Below are positions 27,401-40,891 of a DNA stretch of 64,000 nucleotides, one piece after another. The position numbers and the translations under genes are program-made. Each line of letters begins with the position of its first letter. Position 1 is the first letter of the stretch. Origin of the DNA: Trichinella spiralis (Eukaryota; Nematoda; Enoplea; Trichinellida; Trichinellidae); assembly GCA_000181795.3 (NCBI GenBank), contig CM012954.1, forward strand, positions 77,725 through 141,724, read 5' to 3'. The notes beneath the pieces are model-generated. The model did no database searches, was not told the origin of the DNA, and was given only the letters and a program-made list of their open reading frames with translations.

Positions 27401-29454
27401 ATCTTAATGCAAATTATTTAACAAAAAATAATTAAATTTAAATAAAATTGACCAAATATTACATGTTTATTTAAACCTACATCTCTTAGTGTCGGTAATG
27501 TTTCACGAGATGGAAAATAAGGTCTGAGTGAAGGTTTCGGAGTTGAACGCAAACTAACAGCATCATTTTCTTGCTCCGCTCCAGAATCTGTTAAACTTTC
27601 CAATTCTTCAAACAACGCTTCCAATTCTTGCTGTGCGGGTTTTTTGCCAAAATCAACCCCAGAAGACTGAAATAAACAATGAATAAATAAATAATTAATT
27701 AATTAAATAAACACCTCACACAACAACGAGTATACAGTATTACCTCTTCTTCGGGTATTTTGAACTTTTTCAACAAAGCGATAAATTTTTGTTTCAAATT
27801 TTTCTGATGCAATGCAAATCGAACAGGCATCTGTTGTTGCTGCTGTTGACTTCCAAATCTTGGGGAATGTTTCAATCGTGATAAATTTCCAACAGATGGA
27901 TCGTCAACTATTGGCTCTGAATCAGATGCACCTCCTTCTTCATTACCGGTCCAATCTTCCTCTTCATCATCAGACAAATCGCCCCCTGATTGATCTACAG
28001 AAGTACACACATTAGAACTGCAAAATCCATTCCCAATTGATATTGCACAAGTGCTCAAATATATTCATTATTACCTTTGGCTTTCGAATCGTCTTGGTCA
28101 AGTGGTTGACTACTCAGAGATAATATGTACAATTTACCGGCAGGCTTGGATGCGCAATTTGGATCGTCACTGTAAAGCGTCAACTCTCGCACAACAGCAT
28201 TTTGAAGTATCTAATAAAATAATTCAATGCGTAAGAAAATATTCTAAATCTAAAAAAACATATATATATATATAAGTATACATCTGTTAAATTTATTGCA
28301 CCCGCAGCAAGAGTTTTATAGCCAAGCATCGGTCGATTTTTATACTTCTTCCTTCTTTGAAGCATTACAATCAAACGATTGCTTTGCTTTTTCACAAAAT
28401 GTGGATACTTAATAAAACGTAAAATCAAAAACCAATTCAAGTTTTTCATCAAAATCAATACTGCAATGCTTTACTTGAAGAGTAAACGAAATATCCAGAT
28501 CCACATCAACAATACCGTTGACCGGAAGTACTGCCACGTCATTGGAGCGTAAAGTTCTCTTGAAACCCTTAAAAAACATTATCACTGAGCCATAAAGTTT
28601 AAAAATTTATTAATATTTAAACAATCACTTGCCTGCAATTTCACTGCAATGACTAAATAACTTAACTCTTGCTCAAAAGGTCGCAAAATCGTCAGACGAT
28701 TCAATACAATACAGCAGAGCCTAAATATCAAATTAAAACTATTTACATTTCATTCATTTAATGATCCGAATGCAATTTCAAACAACTTAATTATAAGCTA
28801 AAAAAAAGCATTGCTACTATGACATCGCATATGTTAAAACTTCGCCTCCGTCTATCTATTGATCAAGATATAATACAAAATTTATCAATAACAAATAAGA
28901 AAGATTTTTCCAATCAATATACAACCACAAGCACTTTTCGAATATACTTTCACATGTAAACCAATCATATTTATCATTCAACAGTGCACCTCCAAAATCT
29001 GTTTGTCAGTTTAATTTTGGGAACTGAAAATCGATCTTACACTTCCCCTTAGCACAATGTGCAGTCAATAAATGAAAATTTTAGCTGGCATTTCTGCAAT
29101 AATCAATTCTTCAACTTTCATTTTCAAAAAAGGAAAATAACAACAACAATAATACTAATAATAATACAATTTATTTAATAGTTCAAAGAAGTCAGACACA
29201 ATTGGAAAAAATTTTCATATTCATCTCCAATGGATGTTGTTCTCTCATTCTGCATTCTGCGCAAATACGAAAAAATTATTAAAATATAAACAAAAATTAC
29301 TAAATTTAAAAATGCAATTATTCAGAAATAGTAAAATTAAAAACGTATAGAAAAATAAAAAGAAAATCTCTTACCGTGGAACAGAGCTTGAACAGGCTCG
29401 ATCAATTTCCCACGTCGCAAACAGACGCATCGGAACTACACGGCCTTTTTCCAT
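24406..29454 (-). CDS. PACS: Phosphofurin acidic cluster sorting protein
   Basis: Cytosolic sorting adaptor that binds furin-type acidic clusters and AP-1/COPI at the TGN, endosomes and ER. Exon 1 (29375-29454) begins [20 protein letters not shown]. The furin-binding region follows: [18 protein letters not shown], then [20 protein letters not shown] (about 28.3 kb) and [17 protein letters not shown]. The middle has an acidic autoregulatory-type cluster ([16 protein letters not shown]), a short poly-Gln, [19 protein letters not shown] (about 27.8 kb) and [17 protein letters not shown]. The C-terminal half has [55 protein letters not shown] and [15 protein letters not shown]. It ends [12 protein letters not shown] and TGA at 24406. 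All are family blocks in family order. Intron 2 uses a GC donor at 28632-28631. One PACS gene only; PACS1 or PACS2 cannot be assigned. Confidence 0.93.
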
Positions 29455-32090
29455 ATTAGCAAATTACAAAACTGCAAGACTTCCTGAACAAAAAGAATTC
29501 ATAATTACTCATCAAAAACTTTCACATTAAACATAACAGTGCATAACTGAACTTTAACGGCTGTTTAATTTTATAAAATGTAAAAATGTGATAATAATTC
29601 TAAAAATGCTCTAATTGAAATAAACGTTCCATGCGGCAAAAGCACTCATATAGAATAGAATTAAATAAAAAACATTTAATAAGCTGAATTAAAATCAAAT
29701 CAATCCCCTTGAAAAATTGAAATGATTGATTAAGAAAAACATCCACTTTTTGAATTAAAAATGATATTAAAATTTCAAAACATATTTAAATAAAATAAAT
29801 AAGTATAAATTATCAAAAATATTTAACAGCATAAATCGCATAAGTGAATAATAAAATCAATGATCAAAATATCAACAGTAACATCAAACTTCAGGATAAA
29901 AAACATTGTGTGCCTATATGCATATATTACATATGAATATGCAAAACAGTGAGAAAAATTTTCAAACCTACTACAGTATGATCATCACAATTTTCATTAA
30001 ATATGACAACACCTGTACAGAAACAAAATTGCACAATAGAAAGTGTCCATTTAGCAGATTTGCAAAGATATTTTTTAAAGTTTAAGTAAATTAACAAAAT
30101 AAAAAAAAGCAATAAATGAAAATAAGTAAACGTTTTACTGATAAAAAGCAGCACAGTATTGAAGTGCAACCGAATCAAATAATGGCCACTTCGTCTTTTG
30201 GCCTGTGATCAATTTGATTTGATGTTAGAATTTTATTCGATTCGAACTGAACTCTAGCAAATTTTAAATACGAACATCAAAAGCAAAGATAAGTAACGCT
30301 AAATGAATTACTAAAAAGTTGTAAAATTCATCCGATCTTGCTCAATAAAGACGATTTCAAATGTTGCACCATTTCATTTATTCATTCAGTTTTCAATTCA
30401 CCCTACTTCGAGTAACAAAACATATGGAAGCCAAAAACAAAGGCCTGCACTCAGCAATTATATATTAATACAAAGCAATGCACAAACACTGATTATTTAT
30501 TTAATTCTAATTCTCTCTTCTATTTTTAAAATATTAATTCTTGAATAAACTATCTCATAAAGAACAATTTAAATTTAAAAGTAAGGAAAAATCTTTTAAA
30601 AGCATTTTACCGTTGACCTGATAATGGAAGCATTTTGAAAACAGCAGATATTAAAATTACCCGGCTAAATATTAAATTAAACACCAAAAGCATTTACTTG
30701 AACAATGAAACAAAACCGCTTCACTTTAACATGTTTTCGGCAACAATGCAGTCATCAGTCAGTTCCACTTCCGCATTAATAATAAATTTAATCATCAAAT
30801 AAAATGAAACAATAAAATGATTAAAGATACAATTCAATTACTACTCAGATGAGCATTCTTTTAAATTCACTTCAAAAGTTGTAAATTCAAATTCGACAAC
30901 TGCCGATATTCGAGCTTCTTTTTAACATAAATGAAACAACAAATAAATGTCAATCTACGTTTTGTAATATTGATTATAAAGCAATTTCACCTCCCTTTGT
31001 ATATATGGCGGAAAAATGTTTGATGAATCATCACACCGCAAAAGCGTTCATCCATGAATTATTACATTACCAAATCACAATGCAATCTGAATATCAAAAT
31101 TGTAAAATTGCAACTATTCATCAAAATCAATTTTTTCTTCAATGGCCAAATCATATAACAAAAATGTACTGAAAATCTCAATTTATATTAAATTTCCATT
31201 CCATGGAAAAATTTTCAAATATATAAGAAAGAATACGTTGATGATGGTTTATTACTTCAAAATTAGAAAAAGCTATATTTAAAAATAAATGTGCAATGAC
31301 AAAAGTGAAATTCTTGAAATGGTAAAACCATACTCCGAATAATTATCATTATGTGTATTTTAAATAATTATGACAAAGAAACATTCTCAAACAGATCTTA
31401 CTATTCATTCACCTTTGCATATAGTCAGATTTATAAAAACCCAACATAATGAAGCAGTGGCAGATAATGGGCGATTTTGCAGGTGTTAGCAGAGATTCAT
31501 CCAAGTAAATGAACGGTCAGCTTATTTTACAAACCTTTCAACTGTTAAACAATCAAAATAAAAAAAAGTATAGACTTTCGAGTTTCGTTTTTTAATTAGG
31601 CTTCACTCTTATCTTCAAAATTAAATCAACAAACAAGTGGAAAAGCACATACATAAATTTTAATTTACATTAAAAGAAGAAATTGAAATCTGTGAAGAAT
31701 ACACAGTCTAACACAAATAAATAAACGCAAACGAATGTTATATCGAAATATGCACATATTTTGAAAATTAAATGTAGACATTCAAAAAACAGCAGAATAA
31801 TTTACAGTTAAAAAATAAACAAATAATGCAATATTTTAAAATCAGAATCAAACAACTTACCTAATCAGCTATTATAGATTTTTAAGTTCAAGCGAAAGTA
31901 TGAAAATACAGTACCTTAGTTGACAAGTAAGTATTAAAAAATTTTAAGGTCAAACAATTTTTATTAACACAGCATTCTTAAAGGAAACATTTAATTAAAA
32001 ATAAATTGTGCATCTTTCACCGGAAATCACACAGATTATTTATAAAGTAATCATTTAATATAAAATGCTTCTTCAATAGCTAGTCTGAGA
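29455..32090. other. 2.6-kb AT-rich intergenic region 5' of PACS
   Basis: No ORF or exon with family resemblance on either strand. Very AT-rich with short homopolymer runs. A possible leader exon for PACS is suggested by an acceptor (CTTTTTGTTCAG) about 32 bases 5' of its ATG. Otherwise nothing recognisable. Confidence 0.5.
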
Positions 32091-33850
32091 GCACTCTGTT
32101 AACTATCCAGCAAAAAGAGCACTGCTGTTTGTATGGAGTTGACTAAAAATTCGTCACATAAACATGGAATTTATGAATGGAATTTCTGAGAAAACTCTGA
32201 GGCGCGACTCAACAAAAGGTCAGCAAACAGAACTTACGTGTAGGACATTGATGACCTCACATTAACTCGCTTTGAACCCATATTAAAGTCATTAAAGTAT
32301 CATTCCAAAACCTTGCTTTTCGACCTTGCCACATTGCGGTCCACTATCTCACATGTTATCCTCCAGATTTCACCAGATGACCGGCGTAGTTGATGAGCAA
32401 CTTCACATTCAGTGCGAAGTAATCCATGTTCTTGCGAATTTCTTCCACCACACCGATTGTTTCGAGCTGGTTCTGTTCCACATGCGTGCGGACCGTGTGG
32501 ATTATCAGAAAAGATGAAAATGTAAAATACTCTTCAGATACGACCATCGAAACCAAATTGCGCATACATGGCAGACGTCCCTGCCTGCTTCATGTAGTGA
32601 AATCGGAAAATACAGTTTGCCCATGTCTGTCTGGACACTGATGCGGAAATGCTGAAACCAGACTGAAATCAGTTGGACTATTCAGGCTAATCTGTCGAAA
32701 ACCATCTGACATTTCCGTGATCTTTGTGCTATTTGGTAGACGGCGTTATGCGGCGACAGCTCGCCCGCCCCGGGGTGCCTTTCATGTCATTCATATTCTA
32801 CTCCAAAATGCTTTCCATAGAATAATGATCGTCTTCAACTGTTCGAGAGTCAGTGCTCCAACGCTAGCCACTGATGTCTAGCCTTTTTGAAGTTGTTCAG
32901 GGCATTGGACCCACGTCAGTAGTATTCCATGGAAGCCTGATTTCACGCCTTCTAATGCCGCGGAACCTTACAACCGCTCTTAAGCGGGGTATGCAAACGT
33001 TCCTGCTTTTGGCCTAATGTCAAGTCAGTCCTTCTCGACACTAATGTAAAGAGCGTACAGTTTCCCAGCTGTGCTCATAAACGACATAACTCAATTTGGA
33101 GCTGATTGTCACTGGCTGTGGTCGCATTTTTCAAGAATCAGCCTGCCAAGGAAAGATCTAACCGAATAGTAGTCGAACGGAACCGTATCGAAAGGGCAGC
33201 AAGTCTCTACCACGCACAGAACATCGATGAGAACCTTCGTACCCTGGCGACGATGGTCTCAGATCAGATCTAACCAAATTTTCACTGATCGAAATTTTTT
33301 ACCGCTGTTTAACCGCTTCAGCCAACGGTTTCCAGCTATTTTTCTTCAAAAAGACTCTTCAAACCGGCAGCACTGCTGACGAAATAATTTCAGATTAAGA
33401 TTTTCCACTCACAGCCACTGCTAAACAGACAGTTCACAATCATGGAATTTCCATTCGAGCAGTCTGAAAGAGAATGGGCCAACTGATATCAATCACGTTG
33501 GGGATCTTATTCTCAGTAGTTCGAAGTACGGCGGACAATGAAGTCACAAAGTCAAGAATGTAACGAGTCCACCCTGGCGACGTCCTATTATGGCGCATTC
33601 AGGTATCAGTGGATTGCCCTGTTTCACCGGTGGCGTTGTAATCTCCAGGGAAAGGCAATTCCAGTACTGCACAGCGCACATATATGCAAATGATTCCGTT
33701 GCACAGCGCATTCAAATGGAAATGAGTTCAAGTTTGCCCATTGCAGCACAAGGAAGGCGCTTTCCTGCCGAAACCGTAATGAGTTTGGACCGCGGTCAGC
33801 CTCCAGGCATTACAGATCCATTAAAGTATATCGAATATACTGTAGTTGTG
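32090..33850 (-). mobile_element. Degenerate GC-richer relic, possibly BEL/Pao-type retroelement
   Basis: Base composition changes sharply from the surrounding AT-rich sequence to roughly balanced GC, with no open frame longer than about 90 codons and many stops in all frames. A minus-strand reading around 33570-33730 has an AxxxAVQYW...PPVKQGNPLIPECA pattern. This weakly resembles the segment after the protease/RT of BEL/Pao polyproteins, where a PLKQ...IPRLEL motif occurs. No LTR, TIR or target-site duplication was found by eye. It could equally be a broken copy of another repeat family. The right end runs close to the 3' end of POT1. Confidence 0.35.
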
Positions 33851-33980
33851 TCGTATGTTTCGTAAAATTCATTCGTTATTTTCATAAAAATGACTAAATT
33901 TAAAAGTAAATAACATCACACGTCAAAACACAAAACTGTCATATATTTCATTCGTTCATTCACATTCATACATCAGAGAT

Positions 33981-35934
33981 TCATAGAATATTAAATAAAG
34001 TACCTGTGCTGAAATGAAATGTTTCCAACAACTGTATAAATGAAAGCACATCACTTTTTGACAAATTAAAAATTGCAAGCTGAAATTCTCTGATGATAAA
34101 ATCTGCGCAACGCGAACGACAGAAGGCATAAATTGTACGTAGAAAAATTTATTTATTTTATTTTACTTATATTTATTTTCACAGAGTTGACAAGTTCATC
34201 GTCAGCTGAAATCAACTGCACTCGTCGACCATAACTATTTCCTGAATGCATAGTAAATTGACAATTCGACCTGCCTCCATATGGATAGTATAAGTGCAAA
34301 TTATAAAGGATCACAAAATCTCCAGGCTAAAACACTTTTTTAAAATAATTTTTCATCATTGAATGCAAATAGTATCACCTTCAAAGCCTTCGCAACTGTG
34401 CAGTGTTCATCGTACAAAAATACATCGGCAGCAAAATTCTCTGCTTTCAGAGATAGCTCTTCATCCGCAGTAAACCCATCAATATTTACACTATCCAATT
34501 TAAAAGATGTTCTAAAATAAAATTTCAATTCAAAGTATACAAAGAAAATTAAAAAGATAAAACAAAGTTCATAAATATGCATATTTTATAATAGAGTTCA
34601 ACAAAAAACAGACTTGAGGAATTTTTTAAAGTAAAAAAATAACGACAAAGAAAACCGCATACGCAGGGGAAGAACCATCCCAGACTCGAAGAATCCAACC
34701 GTTATTCTTTAGTGATGGTCCTGAAGCGACGATCTGAACAATAACGTTGCCATAATTTCCTGCAGAAAATTCATTCAACGTCTTAAATGATTCCCTGCTG
34801 TTTGATACAACAGACGACCGATCTGCCAACTGCTTTGCAAACGTTTTGTACCATTCATGCAATTCTTCTATCTAACACAAAAGTACACAGAAATTTAGAA
34901 TTTAAATTTCAAAATATAAAATCTATTCATACCATTTCCAGTTCAAACTCAGATTCTGGACAATAACCATGCCAACAATTAGCTTTTGACAGTGACTGTT
35001 CACAATTTTCACTCCATACATCCACAGAAAAACCAAAACTATCAGTACTGCCATATAAATACAATTCAGTATCACCATCACACTAAAAGTAAAAAATGGG
35101 CATACTTATTCTTTGCAAAAGAAAAATTCTTTTCAGATATCAAAAATAAAACAATTTGTACCTGAAAATCAATTATTATGCATATGCCATAACACAGTCT
35201 TGATGAAATTGAAAATTAATTCTTCTACATCAATAATAATTAATATAATTATTTCACGATTATACAAAATGTACAAAAATGACAACAGCAAGTATTTACA
35301 ATTGCATACCATCACTTGGAAAAATTATTATTTCTTATTGAAATTCTTTTTATTACATCGAAATTTTAAACAGATTTAATTTCAGGAATGGAAACGCAAA
35401 AATGTCACATAAACAATATTAATATAATTACCCCAATTCGTCGCAGTCGAACAACATTTCCCTTCGAAGCTGTAAACTTTCTTGACTCACTCATTGTAAT
35501 GTAGCACTGAACTGGATTATCCCAGCCAATTTTCCAATCAACGATGCTCATCTTCACTGAAAACCAACCACCTAAAATTATGTTCCTTAAACAAAATAAA
35601 CTTCAACAGCGGAAACGATAAACTAACCTTGCTGCTGTCTGCAAACAAAAGATTTTACCAAGCCAAAAACGTTCAAACATCGCGTTTTGTATATATCGCT
35701 TAACAAAACATAGCCAACCTAAACAGTACACTATGCAACTGCTAAACCACCAAATGATGTTGCATTATAAAATTGCTGTAACAAAATTCTGTTTTCAATA
35801 GAAAACCATGCATTAAGGAGGAAAAGATACTTTTGATTTAAATGTGCAAATTATTTCACAATGAAGCAAAATCAACATTATAAATAGCATACATCTTGCA
35901 GCTTTGCTTCGTTTATTTCGGTCATAAAGTTCAT
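33981..35934 (-). CDS. POT1: Protection of telomeres protein 1 (short form)
   Basis: Binds single-stranded telomeric DNA. Eight minus-strand exons join in phase: 35893-35934, 35628-35718, 35432-35571, 34933-35082, 34663-34871, 34379-34511, 34183-34326 and 33981-34079, giving about 335 residues. OB1 features: CLNVFGLVKSF, MSIVDWKIG, GNVVRLRRIG, matching the family's VNVYGVVKFF, VVTIVDQT and GDIVRFHRLKI (from memory). The inter-fold helix ELHEWYKTFAKQL follows. OB2 features: LRVWDGSSPAYA, VFLYDEHCTVAKALK, PGDFVILYNLHLY and SGNSYGRRVQLI. Vertebrate POT1 is about 630 residues, with a C-terminal OB3/Holliday-junction-resolvase-like TPP1-binding half that I cannot find. The last exon (LSKSDVLSFIQLLETF) is inferred from splice sites. 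An alternative final splice to about 33890 would add about 30 residues. An acceptor lies 23 bases 5' of the ATG. Confidence 0.82.
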
Positions 35935-38902
35935 CAAATCGGGCGAATGAGATTTCACTAAAAATACAAAAAGCTAAAGAAAAGTTCCACGTAGTAATGA
36001 ATCATTTCTTGCTACATACAGAAAAAAGTTTTTAAAAATTCTTAAATTAAACTTTAAAAATTTCACTTTAAAACATACTACTTTAAATGAAAAAGAATCG
36101 TCATTCATTTACATTACAGTACGATTACTACTTAAATTTTTTGAAGTATACTATACGAAAATATAAATAATAAGTTTAAAAAGCTTTTGCTGAAGTGAAC
36201 AATCATTCGTACATTTTATGTCATGAGCCAATGGTGTTTTTAATTTAATGATGACTTTTTCAACAAAGAACAAATATATATATAAGTGTAACATACAATG
36301 CTTATTAACTAAATGGACAATTATATTGTTATCGTAATGACAATCGCAATGTTACAAAAAATAAAACGCATAAATATTTAAAGTTCATTACATAAACTAA
36401 GCAAACTTTTTGGGTTGAATAGAGCGAAAGCTTTATGATCGACTTTCGCCTCGGTGAATGAATTCACTGTTCAGCAAGTCAAGCAATGCAGTCACAGCTT
36501 CGTTGCACGCACCATCATCCAATCACTTAATTTTTCTAATGATAAAAGCCATATTTGTTCTTTGTCAAAATAAGTGACTATTATTGGATTAAAAATAGCA
36601 CTGCCATATAACCTGAAGTAAAAATATGTGAATATTTACTTCAACAAAACTGTTGAAACTTTTCAATGCCATTCATTTCATCATTTACATATGCGAAAAA
36701 AAAATCAAACAATTATTCAAAAGAATACCTATAAGTGAATGATCGTTCAATAAAGCAAACAGAACACATGATTTCAGTGTGCATCATTTGGAAATTAATA
36801 AAAAACCAATGCAATCATCAGAAAGTGATTTGCAATTGAATGAAAATATTCAAGAAAAAAACTTTTGAATAAAAGTAAAACTATGCTGCAAATTGATGCT
36901 ATTCAACGGCAATATTGATTGTTCATCATTAAATTGAAAAGCATTTTATTAGCAAAGTTGATCCGCATTTTAAGCAACAGTGACTAAACAACATTATGCA
37001 AATACTAGTAACATTATTTAAATTGATCAAATTGTGTTAATAACATAATTTGATATATTATACGTATAAACTTAATAAACAGTAAATGCTTCGCGTGAAT
37101 TATGATGTCTTTTAAACATTATTTGCATAAATATTCAGTAATTCAAAAAATACAATTTCCTATTTTGAAATACTCGTATAAAACTTTGAAACTAATAAAT
37201 CAAAAGAGAATGATTAAAAGAGGCAGAGAAAGAGAGAGAGAGAGAGAGAAAGAGAAAGAAAAAAAGAAAGAAAGATGAATGAGGTGGAGAATCAGAAGAA
37301 TAGACAAAAAAGTGCTTGTCGTACATGAGGATTATGGTATGTGTTCATGCGCTAATTTGTGAACAATCGTATCAATATCGTTGAAAGCTTTGCTCGAAGA
37401 AAATCATGTTAACATGTGTTTCTATTTAACGGTAAAGCTGTCAATGACAATAATAATTTTATCAGTTGATTATTATTAATAAAACAGCAAGAAAAGAGGA
37501 TGAAGAAAAGAATGACCAAGGAAAAATAAAAAATAAAGAATGACAAATAGCTCTTGACTTGACTTAGCCACCACCACTTGACCGTGACTTAGCGTACAAC
37601 CGTGAACAGTTTGACTTCGCAGATTTAAACGACATCCGACAATAGTAGTTACAACAGCGGAACAGAATGGATGTGGGATAGAACAAAAAAGAAAAAAAGA
37701 AAGAGAAAAAATGGAGACATGTTTTTTTCCATCATCGACATCCAGTGAATGAAGAATAATGTCCGACTGGGAGAGTGCTTGACGACTAGCAAAGATTAAA
37801 TAATCAACATCAAGCCAATTCATATTGTACTTTCAATCTTCTTCACATAAGACGACAAACAATCAATCCATACACATCCATTGCATACAGGGCTAGCCAT
37901 CTGTGTACACTTCTCGCCTGATCCGACTTGTCTGTTACTGATTAGCCGACATCAAAACCATTTGCCTGCGGTGAATACATTCTGGTCAAGTGGTCTCAGC
38001 TTCATTTTCCCCATACTCAAAATCAAAAAACCACAAGTATACCTACAAACCACAGTCTTCAAAAGCCAATAATCACACACTGTCTAACAATAAATCATCA
38101 ATCAACACTATTTCTCTCTCTCTCTCTCTTTTTCTTTGCCCTGCTACATCAATATATATATACATTAAAAAAAACTTGTCCTTCTCTTCTAAACTTACTT
38201 ACCATCTCAAATTTTCATTATCTTCTTTGTTTTATCTTTTTCTTTTGTTTCTTCTCTTATATTCAACTTCACATCTCAACAATACAATCAATGATAATAA
38301 TTTATGCAAAAATAAACATCTCATCAAACTTCATTTTATTCTCGTCATATTCATCAATAAATTAAATAATAAAACCACCTTCGCAAAATGTACAACATAA
38401 CTTTATTATTATTATTATTATTTAGCTATTACTTTACATTTATTTAGTTATTTATTATAAAAAATTACAATCTTCCAAAAAATTTCATTGCATTTATTTT
38501 ATTTTCATACAATACTACTTTATACAAGTTGTCATTAAATTTATTCTAATTCTACAGAAAATAAATACTGATACGATTCTAAATTATTACACTTTCGAAT
38601 TATACGAATAAGAAAACAAAAAAAGTTGTTTTTAAAAGAACAGAAAATTGTACTGTTAATTTTTCTGCTTAAACATAAATTAAAAAGAAAATAAATAGCT
38701 CATTATAAAAAGATATATTGTTACTCTTTTTTAAGCCAATCATCTTCTTACTTGGATATTATTGTCCACATGAATTGGCTGAGACGATAGATGATTGGTC
38801 CATTTTCACTGGTGACCGTTCAGAATAGAAATAAAAGTGTCCCGATGATCATTTTCATGACAAAAAGTTAAAAGTAATTCACTTGTAAAGGAAAAGTGAT
38901 CG
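35935..38902. other. 3-kb intergenic region between POT1 and the bHLH gene
   Basis: No exon recognised. It contains a GA-rich microsatellite (about 37226-37275), a CT-rich tract (about 38111-38130) and a slightly less AT-rich patch at about 37540-38000 whose ORFs on both strands lack family features. Part is likely the 5' regulatory region of the developmental bHLH gene. Confidence 0.5.
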
Positions 38903-39727
38903 ATGAGTGAAGAAGCTCAATCTCAATCGTTGCAAGTTACGAATACCAACGCAGACGAGCAACAAAGTGAACGCAGCACTTCATCAATGAATTCCGAATA
39001 TCTTGAACCTTACATCAGAAAGCGCTGTCGCACAAAAAATTCACAAAAGCATACAAAAGATGATAATAATAATGACGACGATGATGAACTGCAGGTAAAT
39101 TAAACTGTTGATTAACAGAAATAATTTCCGCTAAAAATTATTCGTATAAATATTGCCACAATTCGTTATTTCACTGAATTTTTGCTTATTAACGCATTAT
39201 TATTACAGGATAGTCGAATACGTATAAACAGTCGAGAGAGGAAGCGTATGCATGATTTGAATCGAGCAATGGAAGCGTTGCGTCAAGTGATGCCCCTCAG
39301 TCAAGGTCCAACAGTGAGAAAACTTTCCAAAATTTCAACCTTGCTCTTGGCACGCAATTACATCATCACGCTAAATCAAGCATTGGAACAAGCTCGCAAA
39401 ATGGCCATCATACAGTTCCAGTCCACACAACACTGCACCAATACGTCGTCACCTCCAACAGTGCTTGCATTGCACGGCTTACCTTCAATTATGTCCCAAC
39501 AACAACAGTCGTGCACAATTCCCGTGCAATTGGAAAAATTACAAAATCAATTGCATGCATCAAGTAATAATATGAATATTGCCAATAGCAATAACTTGTG
39601 GCCGTCGTTGCTTCTTACAAATAATTTGCCTGCATCAAATTGGCTTCCTATATTCCAACCAACAAAAGGAACATTGAACACAGAACTATCATCCTCAACT
39701 TCCACCCCGTGTTATCATCACTTTTAA
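38903..39727 (+). CDS. Olig/BHLHE22-type bHLH transcription factor
   Basis: Group A bHLH regulator, expected to act in neuronal or glial specification by binding E-boxes as a dimer. Two exons: 38903-39094 and 39209-39727 (CAG|GTAAAT to TTACAG|GAT), 236 residues. The N-terminus is Ser/Gln-rich, then basic and Asp/Asn-rich just before the domain. The bHLH (residues about 65-130) starts [20 protein letters not shown], with the basic-region ERxR core. The loop [10 protein letters not shown] and helix 2 [12 protein letters not shown] are signatures of the Olig/BHLHE22-23 family (hlh-17/31/32 in C. elegans), not of Atoh or Ngn. The C-terminus is Gln/Asn/Ser-rich without known motifs. The assignment within the Olig/BHLHE22 group is open, so no symbol is given. 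Confidence 0.9.
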
Positions 39728-40860
39728 CTATTTTTGTTTATTCTTTCACTTTTCATTATTGTCGTTGTTGTTGTTGTTGTTATGCTGTTGAATAAGCAAT
39801 AAAAAACACTTTACAACAGCAGTCAGTGTACATAATAGATAATATGGGAAGATTATAGAATGGAATCGATGAAAAAATTACATTTTTCCTCCTCATCCAG
39901 CACAACAGCTCCAAATGTGCCCAATGTAGAGCAATCAATTTCGAACAGTTTTGAACAATGCAATGCACCGGTCAGAGGCGTTGATAAGAAAGCCAATTTC
40001 CAAATTGGCAAGCTTGTGCGAGCAAAAGGTCGGATGGTCGGTTCATTAAGTGAACAATAAGCGGTATCGTTGTCGTTTGAATACGACCAGCTGTCGACGA
40101 TGCTGACCGCACAGTGGGCAGTCTCCTTATTTCTCTTCTTCTCCTTCTTTGGCCAGTGTATGTCGCTGTCTTGGACGGTTGTTTGAAAACGAATCGAAGA
40201 ACAAACCTCCACACTGTGTTGAATGACACTTGGCACTTCACACCAGCTAATGAGAACATTGGCGCGCAATTTTCTCTCTTCCTCCCCACCACCCCCCCAC
40301 TATCCCACCATCTTCCTCCTTCCCCCACTCCCCCCCTACCAAATTTTCCAAGTGGTTTTCCACTGCCAAACCAGGCCAGGGTCGTGGAAAAAAAGTCCAC
40401 ACGACAACAGTGAAGGCAAAGCGAACATATGCTTCAATAAATGAGATCAGTTTACAAGCCAGATGGGTGTGCAGACTGTATTTTGAAAAGTTGAAAATTC
40501 ACAGGTAATATGATAGAAATTCACCACCAATCCGAAACAAAAAAAATACAAACAAACTGTACGAGTAGAAGAATAAATATTCCCTTGAAAATAAAAAAAA
40601 ATTCACACCCATGCATTGAAATATGCTGCTGCTGAGCTGTATGCTTTGTTCGTTTGTTACATTTTGTGTTTGAATTTCAACTGTCACAAAATGAAACAAA
40701 ATACAAGAAAGAAAAAAGATACATTTTCATTTCTGCAATCACTACTGAAAACACAAATAAAAACGACAACTGCTTAACTGATTCAGTATAATTTTTTAAA
40801 TTGAAAATCCCATAACCCAAAACAGATTGTATATGTATATATATATATGATAACTATTCT

Positions 40861-40891
<31 letters not shown>

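Noticed and set aside
33590..33865. 91-residue plus ORF
   Set aside because: Lies inside the degenerate GC-richer relic; no family features, and the opposite strand gives the better (weak) retroelement pattern.
37476..38400. ORFs of 115 and 136 residues
   Set aside because: Low-complexity Ser/Leu/Phe sequence over CT-rich and AT-rich tracts, with no family match.
39853..40413. Overlapping 138-, 142- and 99-residue ORFs on both strands
   Set aside because: A less AT-rich patch opens all frames by chance; no recognised motif or splice partners; probably bHLH 3'UTR and spacer.
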